Assembly: GCF_027943255.1 (NCBI RefSeq) | Contig: NC_072893.1 | Location: 89,349,784-89,413,783, forward strand | Direction: 5' to 3' | Source: Anastrepha obliqua | Taxonomy: Eukaryota; Arthropoda; Insecta; Diptera; Tephritidae | DNA: 64,000 bases | In this document: positions 11,927-23,420 of the stretch, piece after piece | Layout of the letters: the number at the start of each line of letters is the position of its first letter | Numbering within the stretch: position 1 is the first letter of the stretch | Notes under the pieces: model-generated | Told to the model about the DNA's origin: nothing | Database searches by the model: none | Seen by the model: only the letters and a program-made list of their open reading frames with translations | Made by a program: the position numbers and the translations under genes

Positions 11927-12495
11927 TCTTCTTCTTCTTTTTAATTGGCGCGATAACCGCTTACGCGATTTTGGCCGAGTTTAACAAAGCGGGCCAGTCG
12001 TTTCTTTCTCGTACTAATCGGCGCCAATTGGGCACATTAAGTGAAGCCAAATCCTTCTCCACCTGATCTTTCCAAAGCAGAGGAGGCCTTCCTCTTCCTC
12101 TGCTACCACCAGCTGGTACCGCATCGAACACTTTCAAAGCCGGAGCGTTTGTATCCATTTGGACGACATGACCCAGCCAACGTAGCCGCTGGATCTTTAT
12201 TCGCTGCGCTATGTCTATGTCGTCGTAAAGCTCATACAGCTCATCGTTCCATCGCCTGCGATATTCGCCGTTGTCAACGTGCAAAGGTCCAAAAATCTTA
12301 CGCAGAATCTTTCTCTCAAATACTCCAAGCGTCGCTTCATCGGATGTTGTCATCGTCCAAGCTTCTGCGCCATACGTTAGGGCGGGCATGATGAGACCCT
12401 TGTAGAGTGTTAGTTTTGTTCGTCGAGAGAGGACTTTACTGCTCAGTTGCCTACTTAGTCCAAAGTAGCACTTGTTGGCAAGAGAGATTCTACGT
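11927..12495 (-). mobile_element. LINE family L1x (RTE-like) 3' end, best-preserved copy
   Basis: The minus-strand open frame 12389-11961 is uninterrupted to its stop. It reads LTYGAEAWTMTTSDEA, then FERKILRKIFGPLHV, EYRRRWNDELYELY, IKIQRLRWLGHVVQM and RGRGRPPLLWKDQVEKDLAS. This is the C-terminal region downstream of the reverse transcriptase palm in endonuclease-type LINEs. The clade is RTE-like by these motifs but not settled. Upstream, frame-broken sequence extends to about 12495. The 3' terminus reads, on the minus strand, GCGCCAATTA followed by an A/AAG-rich tail (11925-11943). The 5' part is missing, as in a normal 5'-truncated insertion. Other copies are at 25567, 32836 and 46371, all on the minus strand. 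Confidence 0.85.
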
Positions 12496-12799
12496 TTATG
12501 TTTTCGACTATAAGTAATTAGCTAAATATAAAAATATCTTAATCGAGCAAGCTCCAATATACGCGCTGGCCTTGCTTTTGCTCTCAAAATTATCTCAAAC
12601 GAATATTCCCATAAATTTCTGTTAATCTCGTATAGTTTATAAAAAGCTTCTAGCAAGGATATGAATTTTACAAAGCTGGACATACCTTTAGAACTGTTGT
12701 AGCTAGCAAAATACACGACAGCCACTGCTCAAACTCCGTTATTTCTAATAAATTAAAAAAAAAATATTTTATTACTTTCTTATATAATATTATTTTCAA

Positions 12800-13325
12800 G
12801 AAGCAAGACAGTGCGACTTGTACCAGCCGAGGACTTCGGTCGGTATCTTGTGAATAACTTTAGTGATGTTGACTTCCAATGCCTCAATCGAAGCTGGTTT
12901 ATTCACAAAGCATATAGACTTTACACACCTCCACAAATAAAAGTCCAAAAGTCTGATATCACACGATCTTGGTGGCCGATCCCCTGATCCAAGACGAGAG
13001 ATAAATTGCTCACTGAAACGATGACGCAGTAAATCTATTGCTTTACGGGCTGTATGGGAAGTAGTGACTTATTGGAACCAAATATTGTGGAGATCTCGAA
13101 CTTCAATTTTCGGCATCAAAAAGTCGTTTATCATGGCGCGATATCGTTCGCCATTCACTTGTGTATTGGTGCCAGTCTCGTCTTTGAAAAAGTATGGGCT
13201 GATGATTCCTCCAGCCCATAGGACGCACCAAACGGTTGTTTTCAATGGGTGTAATGGCTGTTCTTGAATGACTTTGGGTTGCTCTTCATCCCAAATATGG
13301 CAATTTTGCTTATTAACGTAACCAT
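12800..13325 (-). pseudogene. Tc1/mariner transposase C-terminal half (DD41D-like family M3)
   Basis: The minus strand reads VNGYVNKQNCHIWDEEQPKV, then VWC.LWAGGIISPYFFKDE, VNGERYRAMINDFLMPKIE, a broken DLHNIWFQ block, HTARKAIDLLRHRFSEQFIS, PPRSCDIRLLDFYLWRCVK and FVNKPASIEALEVNITKVI. The family's QQDGA second-aspartate motif is disrupted here. The third-aspartate block is LLDFYLW. The N-terminal half is not next to it. The same family occurs at 45650 (plus) and, as an N-terminal piece, at 48290. Confidence 0.8.
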
Positions 13326-14690
13326 TAACCTAAAAATGGGCCTAATTGCTGAACAGTATAAGTTGTTCTGAGCGTGCAATGAACACTTTTCACATAGCGT
13401 CGATTTTCCTAATATACTCGTAGTTGTATGATTTGTAAACGTTGTTGTGGCGTAAGTCCGTAAATGATAAAATGGCAATGAATACTGAAAAAAGTATGTG
13501 TTTAGTTTGACAAACCCCCTATTGATAAGAAAACCTCCAATATGATCATCCTTTATTAACAGATGATGCATTCGAGTCCCTCCAATTCATCGTTTTAGTT
13601 TCTTCTTGTGACCGCCGTAACTTATTGGGTTTTACGATTAACCAGTTTTTAGTTGGTCCCGTGCGCCATGCCCAATCCGGGAACAATGCATCGAATGAAA
13701 AAAATATTTTTTCTAGAAGCGAGCAATGGAAAATCTCCTCAGGTATTTCAACCATGAAAAATGTTATCATAAAGCCACCATATGATCCCCTCTATACTTC
13801 TTGTGTGCATTTACATCCAAAGGCTATTTGGCGTATGAACGAATTTTGGTCAGTCTCACTTACATGCTTCCTACTATTAATAGCTTTATGAAGTTTGGTC
13901 CTTTTGGCCACTGGCATCTCGCTTTCGGTGTGCCCATTCTGTTTTACTTTTCCCTACGCAACGCAATCACAGCTAGCTCGCGTTTGTTATCTGATACTCA
14001 AATGCTAGTTTGCTGATAATTACACTAGTCAACACAAATTTCGAGTCTAGGTCTTTAATAAAAAATGTTGCTTTGTTTAACGTAACTAAAAAATGGAAAA
14101 TTAGTCTTATTAATTTAGATTTTTCTTTTCAAAGTGCTGTTATCTGCTTCTTGCATATACCATCAACTAAAACCTACGAAAATTATTTATATGTATTTTA
14201 CTTTATTTTCATGTGTTTCATTGTGTAATACCCTTGTGCACCCTTGTTACCTTCCCACACCAGCCGTTCGCAGTCATGTTTCTGCAATATGAGATCCGGC
14301 TATTAAATAGCAAAACTGTTAACACCGAGACTTCTCTTTCCAACGCAGTACCTCTCGCTTCTCTAAATAGCTACATCAATGTAACAGGCACAGTTCCTTA
14401 TGTATTACATTTGATTTTTTGTTTTTGCTTGTTTGTCAACAAATTTTTATGCAGGCTTTGAGACTTTATGCAATATTTCAGTAACAATTCAATCGATTCT
14501 TATAATTTTTTGACAGGAAGTGGAAAACTTATTAAGCAACGAAATAATTGTCGACAAATACTATTACAAAAAATTTATTTAAAAAAGTAATTTAGTTTTT
14601 TCCCAACTTCTCATTTACATAAGAAAAATTAAAAAGCGTTTCATAAAAAAATATTTTACCTAAAATAGTTATGTATGTATGTCGTTATGT
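13326..14690. other. Stretch without a recognised gene
   Basis: Several open frames of 60-110 codons lie on both strands (13242-13571 minus, 13546-13770 minus, 13625-13891 plus, 14213-14461 plus). None has a motif I recognise, and they overlap one another. The block near 13560-13790 may be part of a decayed repeat. No terminal repeats were found. Confidence 0.4.
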
Positions 14691-14691
14691 A

Positions 14692-15685
14692 TTAGGTTAA
14701 GGAATAAGTTAAGTCCCACTTCTCGACCAATTTGTTGATGCAGTTCCGCCAAAAATCGCCTGGTCTCGTTTCAAAAAAGTTGTTGAGCTAGTTTTTAAGG
14801 ACCTTTTTGTTATCGAAGGTAACACCCTTCATATGGAATGACAGGGAGCGAAAAAGATGTTAATCAATCGCTGCAAGGTCCGAAGAATACGGCGGCTGCT
14901 GAAGGACCTGCCATTCAAGCTCTTAGAGAGCGGCTTTGACGACTTGTGCAACATGGACCCTGGCATTTTCGTGAAGAAGTATGGCTTGACCATGTCAATT
15001 AGGTCTTTTTAATCGAATAGCCTCATTGTAGCAGGACAGTGTAGAGCTCTTTGTTGACCGTGGCATTCTTGTTGAGCCAGTCCCACCAAACACAAATCAT
15101 ATTGATGTATATGCACCATTTCTCACCTTCCGTAACGATGCGGTACAAAACGCGCTGTTTGTGACCGCGTGTTGCTCGATGTCGGGCGAGATGCTGAGAA
15201 TCAAGTTGAAGGCGACTTTCTTTGTTTTTTTCGTTGAGCTCGTGAGACGCCCATTCGCCAATTCACGACTGGTATCGTTACCGGTCTTCTTCAAAAGTGA
15301 TTTGAGACGTTCTTCATGGAATTCAGAAGGCCTTCCGCTGCAGAACGTGTCATCGACGTCATAGTCGCCAGTTTTGAACTTTGCAAACCATTTCCGTGCT
15401 GTAGACTCGCCCATGACACTTACCTCGAACCCCTCGTAAATGTCACAGCCTGCTTCGGCAGCTTTTTACCTGTCGGGAATGTTGATTCTTACCTCCTGGG
15501 TATTCCGTTTCTAAGCCTCAAAACTAATAAAGAATTAAATAATAAATAATTAAATAAAATTAACATAGTTTTGTAGAGCAGAAACCTTTCTATCGAATGA
15601 ATACTTATCCATTGCCAAGCAGCAAAGAAATCGTTGTAAAATAAAAGAAAATGTAAAAACGCTATGAACTTATTCCCCAACCCAA
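14692..15685 (-). mobile_element. Mariner (DD34D type), family M4, TIR-to-TIR copy
   Basis: The terminal repeats TTAGGTTAAGGAATAAGTT (left) and AACTTATTCCCCAACCCAA (right) are flanked by TA on both sides. The minus-strand protein begins around ESTARKWFAKFKTGDYDVDD with RPSEFHEERLKSLLKK (helix-turn-helix region). It is interrupted, then resumes with NEAIRLKRPNWHGQAILLHE, VHVAQVVKAALKELEWQVLQ, QPPYSSDLAAIDYHLF-like sequence and FETRPGDFWRNCINKLVEKW to the C-terminus. The second-aspartate motif (normally HDNA) reads HENA, so a catalytic residue is changed. The middle, including the first aspartate block, is deleted or scrambled. Dead. Confidence 0.85.
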
Positions 15686-15687
15686 TA

Positions 15688-16774
15688 GTTAAGGCGTGTG
15701 AGTGCTCGGGCTCACATTGACATGTGACGCGCACTGGGTAGAGCGCACTTCAAACATTTTCCCTATTACTGCTAACGGTTCTAATTTAAAAGTAATTAAG
15801 GGAACTGGCGTTTTCACTCATTGACAATTGAGCTTCAGCACTTTTGGTAGCCCACTTGGGATAACTTAACTCACTACGAATGATGGCTTTTTACTTATGA
15901 ATCTCATAGAGAGTCAAAAAAGCCCGAATGAGAAACGAATCGTAAAAATTCAAAGAAATTGTGATAGTTCTTTTTTCAATACTCATAGGAATATTTCTTT
16001 ACTAAGTTTGTAAAGCTCAAACTATTAGTAAGCATTACCTTTTAGTACCTTCTTGTTTAACTCAAAGCTTGAGCTCTCCATCAAGCTAATGTGCCTATTT
16101 ATTCTGTATACAGAATACCTCTCTTCAACCCTTCGACTTTTGGCTGTTTTCTAAGGTGAAATATTCAGAAAAGGATTTGAGTCTATTGCGCGGTACGCGT
16201 TCTGATGCAGCTGACGGAAGAAGATTTCCCGCACTGTTTCAAACAATGGCAGATTAACATGAAACGTTGTAGGAGAGTAGGATGGATGTAAGTGCATAAG
16301 GCGCCCATTGACTAGACTGCATGAAAAGACTATCAAGAAAATGCTCAAAAATATTCAGCACATTTCCCTTAGCTACCCCTAGCAAAGTAAACTATAATGC
16401 TATGTAATGCTATGCTATTAAAATGCGAGTGCACATATATATACGTACTTATATACACACAAGTATAATGAGTTTGTTATTACATTTCAATTGCGTACCG
16501 CAAAGCTGGAGAATGAATACATAATTACTTTTTCTGCTTCTTGTAATTAATCTTCATTTAGATTAATACTCCACATTAGCTTGGAAGTGCACATACGAAG
16601 TATTAGGGTTTCAATAAGTGGTAAGCTTGGGAATATCTTAAGAACGCACAGTTGTGTTCAAAATATTAATACCGGTAACGAGAGAGTGTTTAAAAAGCTC
16701 ATTTTCGATATTTTTTCTGAGGTAAACTTTCCTAGCCAAAGTAACGAATTATTTAAACAATTTAATAATACCTG
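15688..16774. other. Stretch without a recognised gene
   Basis: AT-rich; short open frames at 16151-16348 (minus) and 16581-16775 (plus) carry no motif. Confidence 0.4.
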
Positions 16775-17115
16775 ATATTATGTGAAGTATGTCCCGTTGG
16801 AAGCTACAACTTTACTCCATCTTTCCACTTTTCCACTTTTCTGTGAGAGCTCGATTCAAGTGCATTCGATTCAAACTGCAGTCAGTAACGATCGCCAGTG
16901 ATTTTTTTCGCAGTCGATGGACTTGGTTCACCTGGCAGGCTCCAATATTTTCGACACTTAGGTATTAAGGGTTCGACATGCGTCTTCATTCAATAACTGT
17001 TGTAGTTGAGCATCTTCAAATTTGTGTGGTGCTTCTTCACGATCTTTATAACTCACATCGAAATTGCCACTTTGGAAGCGCCGAAACCACTCTTCACAAG
17101 TTGTATTTTATGTAG
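16775..17115 (-). pseudogene. Mariner remnant with central deletion, family M5
   Basis: The minus strand from 17115 reads CEEWFRRFQSGNFDVSYKDR, then a KFEDAQLQQLLNED block and a decayed VSK.L...RW. block, the N-terminal helix-turn-helix region. It then passes into a C-terminal-like end (EKWKS, VVASNGTYF). The whole catalytic core is missing. No terminal repeats were identified. Confidence 0.65.
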
Positions 17116-17154
17116 CGTAAATACCATAAATATTGATCAATATACGACACATTT

Positions 17155-17390
17155 TGACACAACATCACGAGGATGGCACTTGAATGCAACCCGCAACGGA
17201 GCAGAGGTCGCGGTCGACCAAAATACACTTGGAGAAGGTCGATGCTGTGCGGACTAGCAGATGCCGACATCTCATGGGACGGTACAAAAAAAAACAGCAC
17301 AGAACCGTGTACGATGGAAGAGTCTTGCCGAGGCCCTATGCTTCCGAGAGGAGTGAACAAGGAAGGATGGCACGCCATGCCACACAGCCC
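17155..17390 (+). pseudogene. LINE C-terminal fragment (RTE-like)
   Basis: The plus strand reads MALECNPQRSRGRGRPKYTW, then RRSMLCGLADADISWDG, and after a frameshift NSTEPC.MEES, which corresponds to the last residues of endonuclease-type LINE proteins (GRGRPKxTWRR...W..A..I...R..W). The 3' untranslated region and tail are not obvious. It abuts the mariner remnant on its left. Confidence 0.65.
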
Positions 17391-17474
17391 ACGCCACAAT
17401 CGAACTTTTGTGCGTCAGGTTCGGTAATCGCTTTACCAGCCATCTCGGCTATGTCAATTGACAACGCAGCTATG

Positions 17475-17662
17475 ATTTGACGTCATTAGACTTATTTTTA
17501 TGGGATGAGCTGAGCAGCGATGTTAGGAGAATAATCCATTGATGATTTAGACCCTTAAGGCGAATATCGCGCAAGCCATTTATGAGATAAAAACAGACGC
17601 TGTCACTAAGGTCTTGGAACAGTGGGTTAAGAGGGTGTACAATTGCGTAGCTACGCAGTGAA
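17475..17662 (+). pseudogene. Tc1/mariner transposase C-terminus
   Basis: The plus strand, with frameshifts, reads DLTSLDLFLWDEL, then AKNIAQ-like sequence IAQAIYEIKTDAVTKVLEQW followed by VKRVYNCVATQ and a stop at about 17659. The SLDLFLW block is the third-aspartate motif. Just beyond lies TCACAAAAATTAAGGGAACA (17699-17718), a sequence seen at the ends of Tc1-like elements. No matching inverted partner was found. Confidence 0.55.
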
Positions 17663-17719
17663 TGAATGTGTTACATAATTAATAGGATATACACTTCTCA
17701 CAAAAATTAAGGGAACAGT

Positions 17720-18089
17720 AAAATTTCCTAAATTTCTTAGTGATTTTTGAAAAGCTGTATCTCAGTGAAAAATGGTCGCAAGGAGTTTCGACAAAAGGCA
17801 ATTTGAAGCTTTAAACTTTTAGTTTTAAGAACTTTGAGCAAAAAATTTTTTAATTGAACGGTTATTTTGAAATCGTCAGTTAAAGGACGACACGAAAATT
17901 TTCGAAATTTTTTCCTTTGTTTTTTGATTGCACGGGTATGGCAAAATTTTTCCGACTAAAGCTAGCTTGGTTATTTAGCTTCAATTTGCTTTTTTTGAAT
18001 TCTCGCTACGATCATTTCTCTCTGAGATATCCACATTTTACCGAAAAATCTAAATTTATAAAAACTAATCATCATCATTAACATTACGG
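17720..18089. other. Stretch without a recognised gene
   Basis: AT-rich, possibly the non-coding end of a Tc1-like element; no coding block. Confidence 0.35.
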
Positions 18090-18560
18090 TCTTGTGCAAA
18101 CTATTGATTCTACAACTACAGCTCTCCACTTCGATCGATCCTCTGTTATGTCTTTCCAGTTTATGATTCGCAATTTCCGCAGTTGAGCTGTTATTACAGC
18201 ATCCAGCGAGTACTTGACCTCCTTTGTCCGCTGCGTCCAATCGGTAGGCTATGGAACGCTATACTGGCAGCTCTGTATTTGGGCATTCTATACGAGTCAT
18301 TTGCAACCATCTTATTCTTTGACTTTTTATGAAACTTATTACATTTCCATGATGTATCAATGTACTGAGCTCGTCAGTATATCTGATGCGATATGTTCCG
18401 TCATCCAGTCACAAGAAACTCTATATTTTTCGAAGTGCCTTCCTTTCGAATCTCAGTATTTGGACGGTCTCTGCTGCCTCAACTATCGCTTAAGTATCCA
18501 TACCTCGCTGTTGTATGTTAGTATACATGTTCATCTTTTGCGCTCTTAATAGCAATCCAG
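18090..18560 (-). pseudogene. Heavily decayed LINE C-terminal remnant
   Basis: In broken minus-strand frames I read VYILTYNSEVWILKR (the YG.E.W.L block of endonuclease-type LINEs), then a decayed FEKYRVSCDWMTEHI block. Near the end comes TDWTQRTKEVKYSLDAV..., followed by INWKDITEDRSKWR, the usual W..I..DR..WR terminus. Many stops. The family is different from L1x. Moderate certainty. Confidence 0.45.
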
Positions 18561-19589
18561 ATTTCGCAAAAATCGCGTAATATTATATAATTTTTTTTAA
18601 TTCTGATATTTTTTTTCTTTTTGTTTTTTTTTTTTTTGAAGAGGCCGATAGTCTTAGCTACGAGTGCCTTTCGTAATGCAATAAATAAATTAAATAAAAC
18701 GTGTGTTTTAGCACTGTGATATCATTCGTGCAGCACAGCTTTGCAGGATTTTCTGTTTTCATACTCTTCATACTATTCTTGGAGAATCACGATTTTTTTC
18801 TGTATTACAGACTCCTGTACTACCACTCCTTTTCACTCTACATCAAATATATAAGTTACAAAAATAAATTATTGCATTTACCATTTGGTTGCAAATAAAT
18901 TCAGTAGGAGTCTCTTAAAATTGTATATTTTTCTGCATTTACTATTATTGTTTTAACAGCACTTTTTACACCAATTATTTCAAGTTAAAACTTTATCCAA
19001 CTTGCTTTCAACTTTGTTGCTATTTTAATTGAGGTTTACCGTTGGTTCTTTTAAGCAGCTCAAAATCCCGTTCGCACATAGCAAAAGGCAAGAAATTTCA
19101 ATGACACGATTTTATGGCACAAACTATTATTATTTGGAACACAACTGTAGATATGTGCACTCCTGCACAAGTATTCAAATTCATATTCAAAAGGCTTTCC
19201 AGGTATTGCGACGTACAAAACCGCGTATCGTGGTGCTGAAAAGCCAAGTAAGTGGCATTGGCACAAATTAAGATTTGTTCACCGGAAGCTCATTTCTCAT
19301 TAAGAATTATAAATGAATTAAAAAGACATTTTAGAGAGGGGGCTTGTTTCATAAAAGAGGGAAAGGTTTTTACTCTCTCCCGTAAAGTTTTGTAACTTCA
19401 CAAACGCGGTTTTGTAATTTAAACCGCGACAGGTATGCCATCACGAATACGAAGATAAGAACCCCACAAGTACAGTGACAGTTACATATTTCACCCATCA
19501 TATAAAAGCCACCGTTTATGGCAAAACAAAATATGCTCTTAAAAACTAATTTTGAGGTCATAAAATATGCCATTAAATTCTGAATATAC
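18561..19589. other. Stretch without a recognised gene
   Basis: Contains a T-rich tract near 18610-18640 and several motif-free small open frames (19029-19271 plus, 19370-19573 minus). Confidence 0.4.
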
Positions 19590-20375
19590 CATCTTAATCA
19601 AAAAGTAAATTGACGTTCTACGTGTTTTCAGTTCCGTCACTTTCCCGCCATTGCTTGACACTTATAAAAGTTACGCCGTCTTGAGTATATCTACCTCTGC
19701 ACGTGTTTTAGATTTTTTACTGCTTTCACAATGGATTGAATTTGCAACAACGAGTTTGTATTAAATTTTGCATTAAAAATGGCTGGAATGGTGCGAAAGC
19801 CTTTGAAAATGTTTTTTGTCTTTATTTTGTTTCGATAATGATACTCTAAAGAAAACAGCCGTTTACGAGTGGTATGAATGCTTCAGAAGAGATTGACACC
19901 ATCGAGGATGGTGAATTTAGTGGCAGGTCGTAGACATCAAAAACTGAAGAAAACATCAAAAAATAAAGTAAAATTTGATGAATAACCGAAAACTAACCAT
20001 CAGAGAACTGGCCGAAGACTTTAACATTGCTTATGGAACCTTCTAGGACATTGTCGTTAATAATTGTCGTCTGTGCCGAGTTGCTGCAAAGTTGGTTCTA
20101 AAGGACCTGAATTTCATGCAAGAAAGGAATCGTGCTGATATCGACAAAGAATTTATTTCCAAGGTTGACTCAACATTCATCAAATGCATCATTACTGGAC
20201 ATTAAACGTCGGTTTATAACTACGGCATGCAATCAGGCGAGTTCCAAAAATGTTTCGATAGCGGGATGAAACGCTGGCAGTTGATGACGAGTACTTTGAA
20301 GGCGATAATATTACTATTGAGAAATAAACTTGTTTTTCGAATTTTGTTTATATATTCCAGGAATTTTGTGATCAA
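19590..20375 (+). pseudogene. Mariner (DD34D type), family M6, degraded copy
   Basis: The left end ATCAAAAAGT...TGACGTTCTACGTG is shared with the copy at 42290. Coding starts near 19731 and reads, across frameshifts, RVCIKFCIKNGWNGAKAFEN, then VYEWYE-like, EIDTIEDGEFSGRS, TSKTEENIKK, a decayed LTIRELA.DFNIAYG block and a KNLFPRL...NASLLD block. The C-terminal end resembles the ending at 43860. The catalytic centre is largely absent. A GTGATCAAG sequence near 20370 may be the decayed right end. Confidence 0.75.
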
Positions 20376-21177
20376 GTGGTCATGCTTTTAAAATCCGTGT
20401 AAGCCTTAATGTATGCTTTTAAGCTGCATATACGGTGTGTTCAATAACTATAACACAGGGACTTATGAAGAAGTTTTAACAAGTAATTTCTTTCTTATTT
20501 AATTTGATAATTTTTTTATGAAAATATGTGTAGTTCATTCTCCTACAAAAACTACATATCTGACAGTTTCAAACATTGTGGAATTAAAAAAAAAAAAAAA
20601 TAATTAAATTTTCACCCATATTTTAGAAAAATTTCATGTATGCAGGATTATAGCTCATTGAATTTTGGTTTTATAAAACGCATGTTGAATTGGCCTATCA
20701 TGTTGATTTTTGAAATTTTTTTCTGCGGGTCGGAACATGTTTGTATGTCTTTCTCGGGCAGAGTAAACGTTATATAAACACGACGCGATGGGGCGCTTCT
20801 GAAAAAGTCCAGCCTTATGGCTATCATTATAAAAGTTTTTATTATTAGTTCTAAACATAATAGCGAAATACTCATTTATTCCAAAAACAATCTATAAGAA
20901 ATCTATGTATCACAAATTGTATATTATTATTTTGTATAACGTGTATACATTTCACCAGGTTGTTGGATGTCTAGCAAAAATCATCCTGGAACATATTTCG
21001 GGTTGCCCTCTCATCCCATATGACAAGTCACAATTGATGTAATTTTTAGTCACAGTTGACTAATCAAATATGATGTAAATATCGATCACAAGTACATGAA
21101 AATAGAACAATTATATTATCTTGTGTATATTATTAACACCTCATCAATAGTTTTTTCATATTTTTACTATTACACCG
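20376..21177. other. Stretch without a recognised gene
   Basis: AT-rich, with an A run at 20586-20600. Overlapping minus-strand open frames at 20648-20875 have no known motif. Confidence 0.4.
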
Positions 21178-22618
21178 CGTTACACACATTCTGTCCTATG
21201 AACCAAATATACTTTTTCGGAAAGGGGATACAAAATAAAAATACACGTGTATCGGCGATTTTCATGTACACGTCACAATTTTTTTTTTTGTATTTTATAA
21301 CTTTAAACGAGCAATTCTTGTATGCATATCTGTATAGCCACACGATCTCAGGATTGGCTTAACGGATTTTAATGAAATTGGGCACACAGATAGTGTATCA
21401 CATTTCTAGACTTTTCACCTAGGTGTTGCCACTGACAATGTTTCACAGGGTTGCCACCTGTTCGAAATTAAAAAAAAAAATGCCATGCCGATGTGGGTAT
21501 CAAAAAAAAGGTATTTCACTCCGCATTACAATAGAGATATAAAACCCCGAATTTTTTTATTAATTTTATTATATTAAAATTAAAAATTGTTACATTAAAA
21601 ATTTTAATGCTTTTAAAGAAACTTAGGCCTTTTATTTTTGCGTTTGTAAGCATTTGTGTCAGTATCGCGACAAATAGACCAACAGTATTCACCAAGCATA
21701 TGCGTAATGTCTTGTCCTTTAAAGCGCTTTTCAATAGCCGCAATGTCCTGATGGAACCTTTCGCCATGTTCATCGCTACAAGCTCCTAAATCACCAGGGA
21801 AACAATGTAAATGATTGTGAAGGAAATGGATCTTTAGCGACATTAATATGCCCATTTCGCCATATGCCGAAATCATTTCTGCAACAATATTTTTATAATT
21901 GTCAGCTCGTTTGTTGCCAAGAAACTGCTCAATAACGGCAACTGTGCCTTTCCATGCACGTGGTTCGATAGCATTCAATTTTGATGAAAAACTTGAAACT
22001 TGCAACTATTTTTTTTATCTGCGGACCACTGAAAACACCTTAAATTATACACATCATTAAAAAAATAAAGTTACTAAAAGCCTTCGTAAAAAAAATGCCT
22101 GCATGAATCTTTGCGCCGCTCAGTTTCGGAAAAATATTGCGCAAACTTGCAATCGCCTCACCCTCACGATCCAGTTTTTTAACAAAATTTGATACGACAA
22201 ACGGCACAGAGTGTGTTGTATGAAACAATAAATTAAAGGTTAATAAGTTGTTTAAAAATTTGGAGTCCCTTCAAGTTATGCCGAAAATTTAGAAAAAAAA
22301 TTTTTTTAGAAAAAAAAAAATTCAAGAAAATCTGAGAATTGATAAAAATTTTTTTTTTTTTAATTTTACATAATAAAAACATTTCCACGAGTCTGCCTGC
22401 AGAAATTCAGCGCGATTGGATCACGGAAAAAGGGTTAAAAATTGATCCAAAGTTTTTCACACAGGCGGACTACGAGCTGTGTATTTTATACATAAAAAAA
22501 AAAAAAGTTCTGACGTGTACATGAAAATCGCCGATACACGTGTATTTTTATTTTGTCTCTCCTTTCCGAAAAAGTATATTTGGTTCATAGGACAGAAAAA
22601 AAGTTCGTTTTTGTAACG
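21178..22618 (-). mobile_element. DNA transposon with about 100-bp inverted repeats, class unresolved
   Basis: The block from TCTGTCCTATGAACCAAATA at 21190 through ACACGTGTATCGGCGATTTT to CATGTACACGTCA at about 21275 recurs inverted at about 22514-22596 (TGACGTGTACATG to CATAGGACAGA). Beyond it, CGTTACA at 21178 faces TGTAACG at 22612, suggesting that the true ends lie there with a small length difference between the arms. Inside is a minus-strand remnant of a repeat-encoded protein (separate entry). Target duplication is not evident. Such long, well-matched arms point to cut-and-paste DNA transposition, but I cannot assign a superfamily. Confidence 0.75.
21613..22228 (-). pseudogene. Transposon-borne protein with EHGERFHQD motif, truncated
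   Basis: Two minus-strand frames join across a frameshift near 22010-22040. The first contains NIFPKLSGAKIHAGIF. The second contains IEPRAWKGTVAVIEQFLGNK, NYKNIVAEMISAYGEMGILM, SLKIHFLHNHLHCFPGDLG, SDEHGERFHQDIAAIEKRF and MLGEYCWSICRDTD, ending in a basic tail YKRKNKRPKFL. I recognise this as the C-terminal part of a protein family repeated many times in arthropod genomes, usually annotated as uncharacterised. The N-terminal portion of the usual protein is missing. Its place inside inverted repeats suggests that it is a transposase. No catalytic triad can be assigned from what remains. Confidence 0.65.
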
Positions 22619-22659
22619 ATGCAAAGGGAGTATTTGGCTTTTTCCTCTTTTCGCTCGTC

Positions 22660-23420
22660 ATCCGACATATGGAGAGATCCGTCATCATCCGACATCATCA
22701 GCGTGACGGTCTTGGCCTCCCTCAATAAATTCAACCAAGCATCTCAATCTTTTGCAGACATCCTCCAGTTATTCAGCCCAAAAATCTTTGCGTCGTCATT
22801 AACTGTGTCAATCCAGATTTTCGTTGGGCGACCCTTTTATAAGGCACATACAGCATACTATTGTGGATCGTTTTTGCAATTTCGTTTGGGTCCATCCCAC
22901 CTAAGACGCTGAAGCTTAATGTAATCGGCGATTTGAAAGTCGTTTAGCTCAGCTATGCATTTATCGTTGTAACGCAGGCGATAGTTGACGTGATCTATCT
23001 GCACCGGTCCAAGAATGCGGCATAGGATTTTTTGCTGATATATGCTAAGCTTTTCTTCATGCACCTTATATAAATAAGTATACACCTTTAGAATATAAGC
23101 TTCATTCGCTTAGAAAGAAACGGGAAACCTGGAGCCTCTTATAGCGAAAAGAAACGACGTTACCGGGCCTCGTACTAACTTTTTGTTTTGATGTTGTATC
23201 CACGGAGATAATAAAGCCAAGATATTTGGACGACGCCACCCCCTCAAAAGTGTAACTGCCTATCAGTAAGGAAGATTTACATTCATTTGGAATTTTTTCA
23301 CTGCAAAAAACAAAGTTAGTTTTTGCTTCGTTTATGCGAACGCCCAAGCTTCTGGCTGCATTCAAAAATTTGGGAAAATCTTTTTTCAAAGACGCTGTAC
23401 TCTTGCATATTATTGTAGAT
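22660..23420 (-). pseudogene. Non-LTR retrotransposon C-terminal region, second LINE family
   Basis: From the right on the minus strand: FLNAARSLGVRINEAKTNFV, then YTFEGVASSKYLGFIISVDT (the post-palm YLG motif), then after a break YQQKILCRILGPVQIDHVNY, RLRYNDKCIAELNDF, IKLQRLRWDG. In the last stretch come GRPTKIWIDTVNDDAKIFGL and NNWRMSAKDWDAWLNLLREA. This is the normal order for an endonuclease-type LINE from the palm to the C-terminus, with the central YG.E.W block deleted and at least three frameshifts. Distinct from L1x by sequence. Confidence 0.75.

Noticed and set aside
13546..13891. Facing open frames that looked briefly like transposase N-termini
   Set aside because: No helix-turn-helix or catalytic motif could be matched in order, so no assignment was made.
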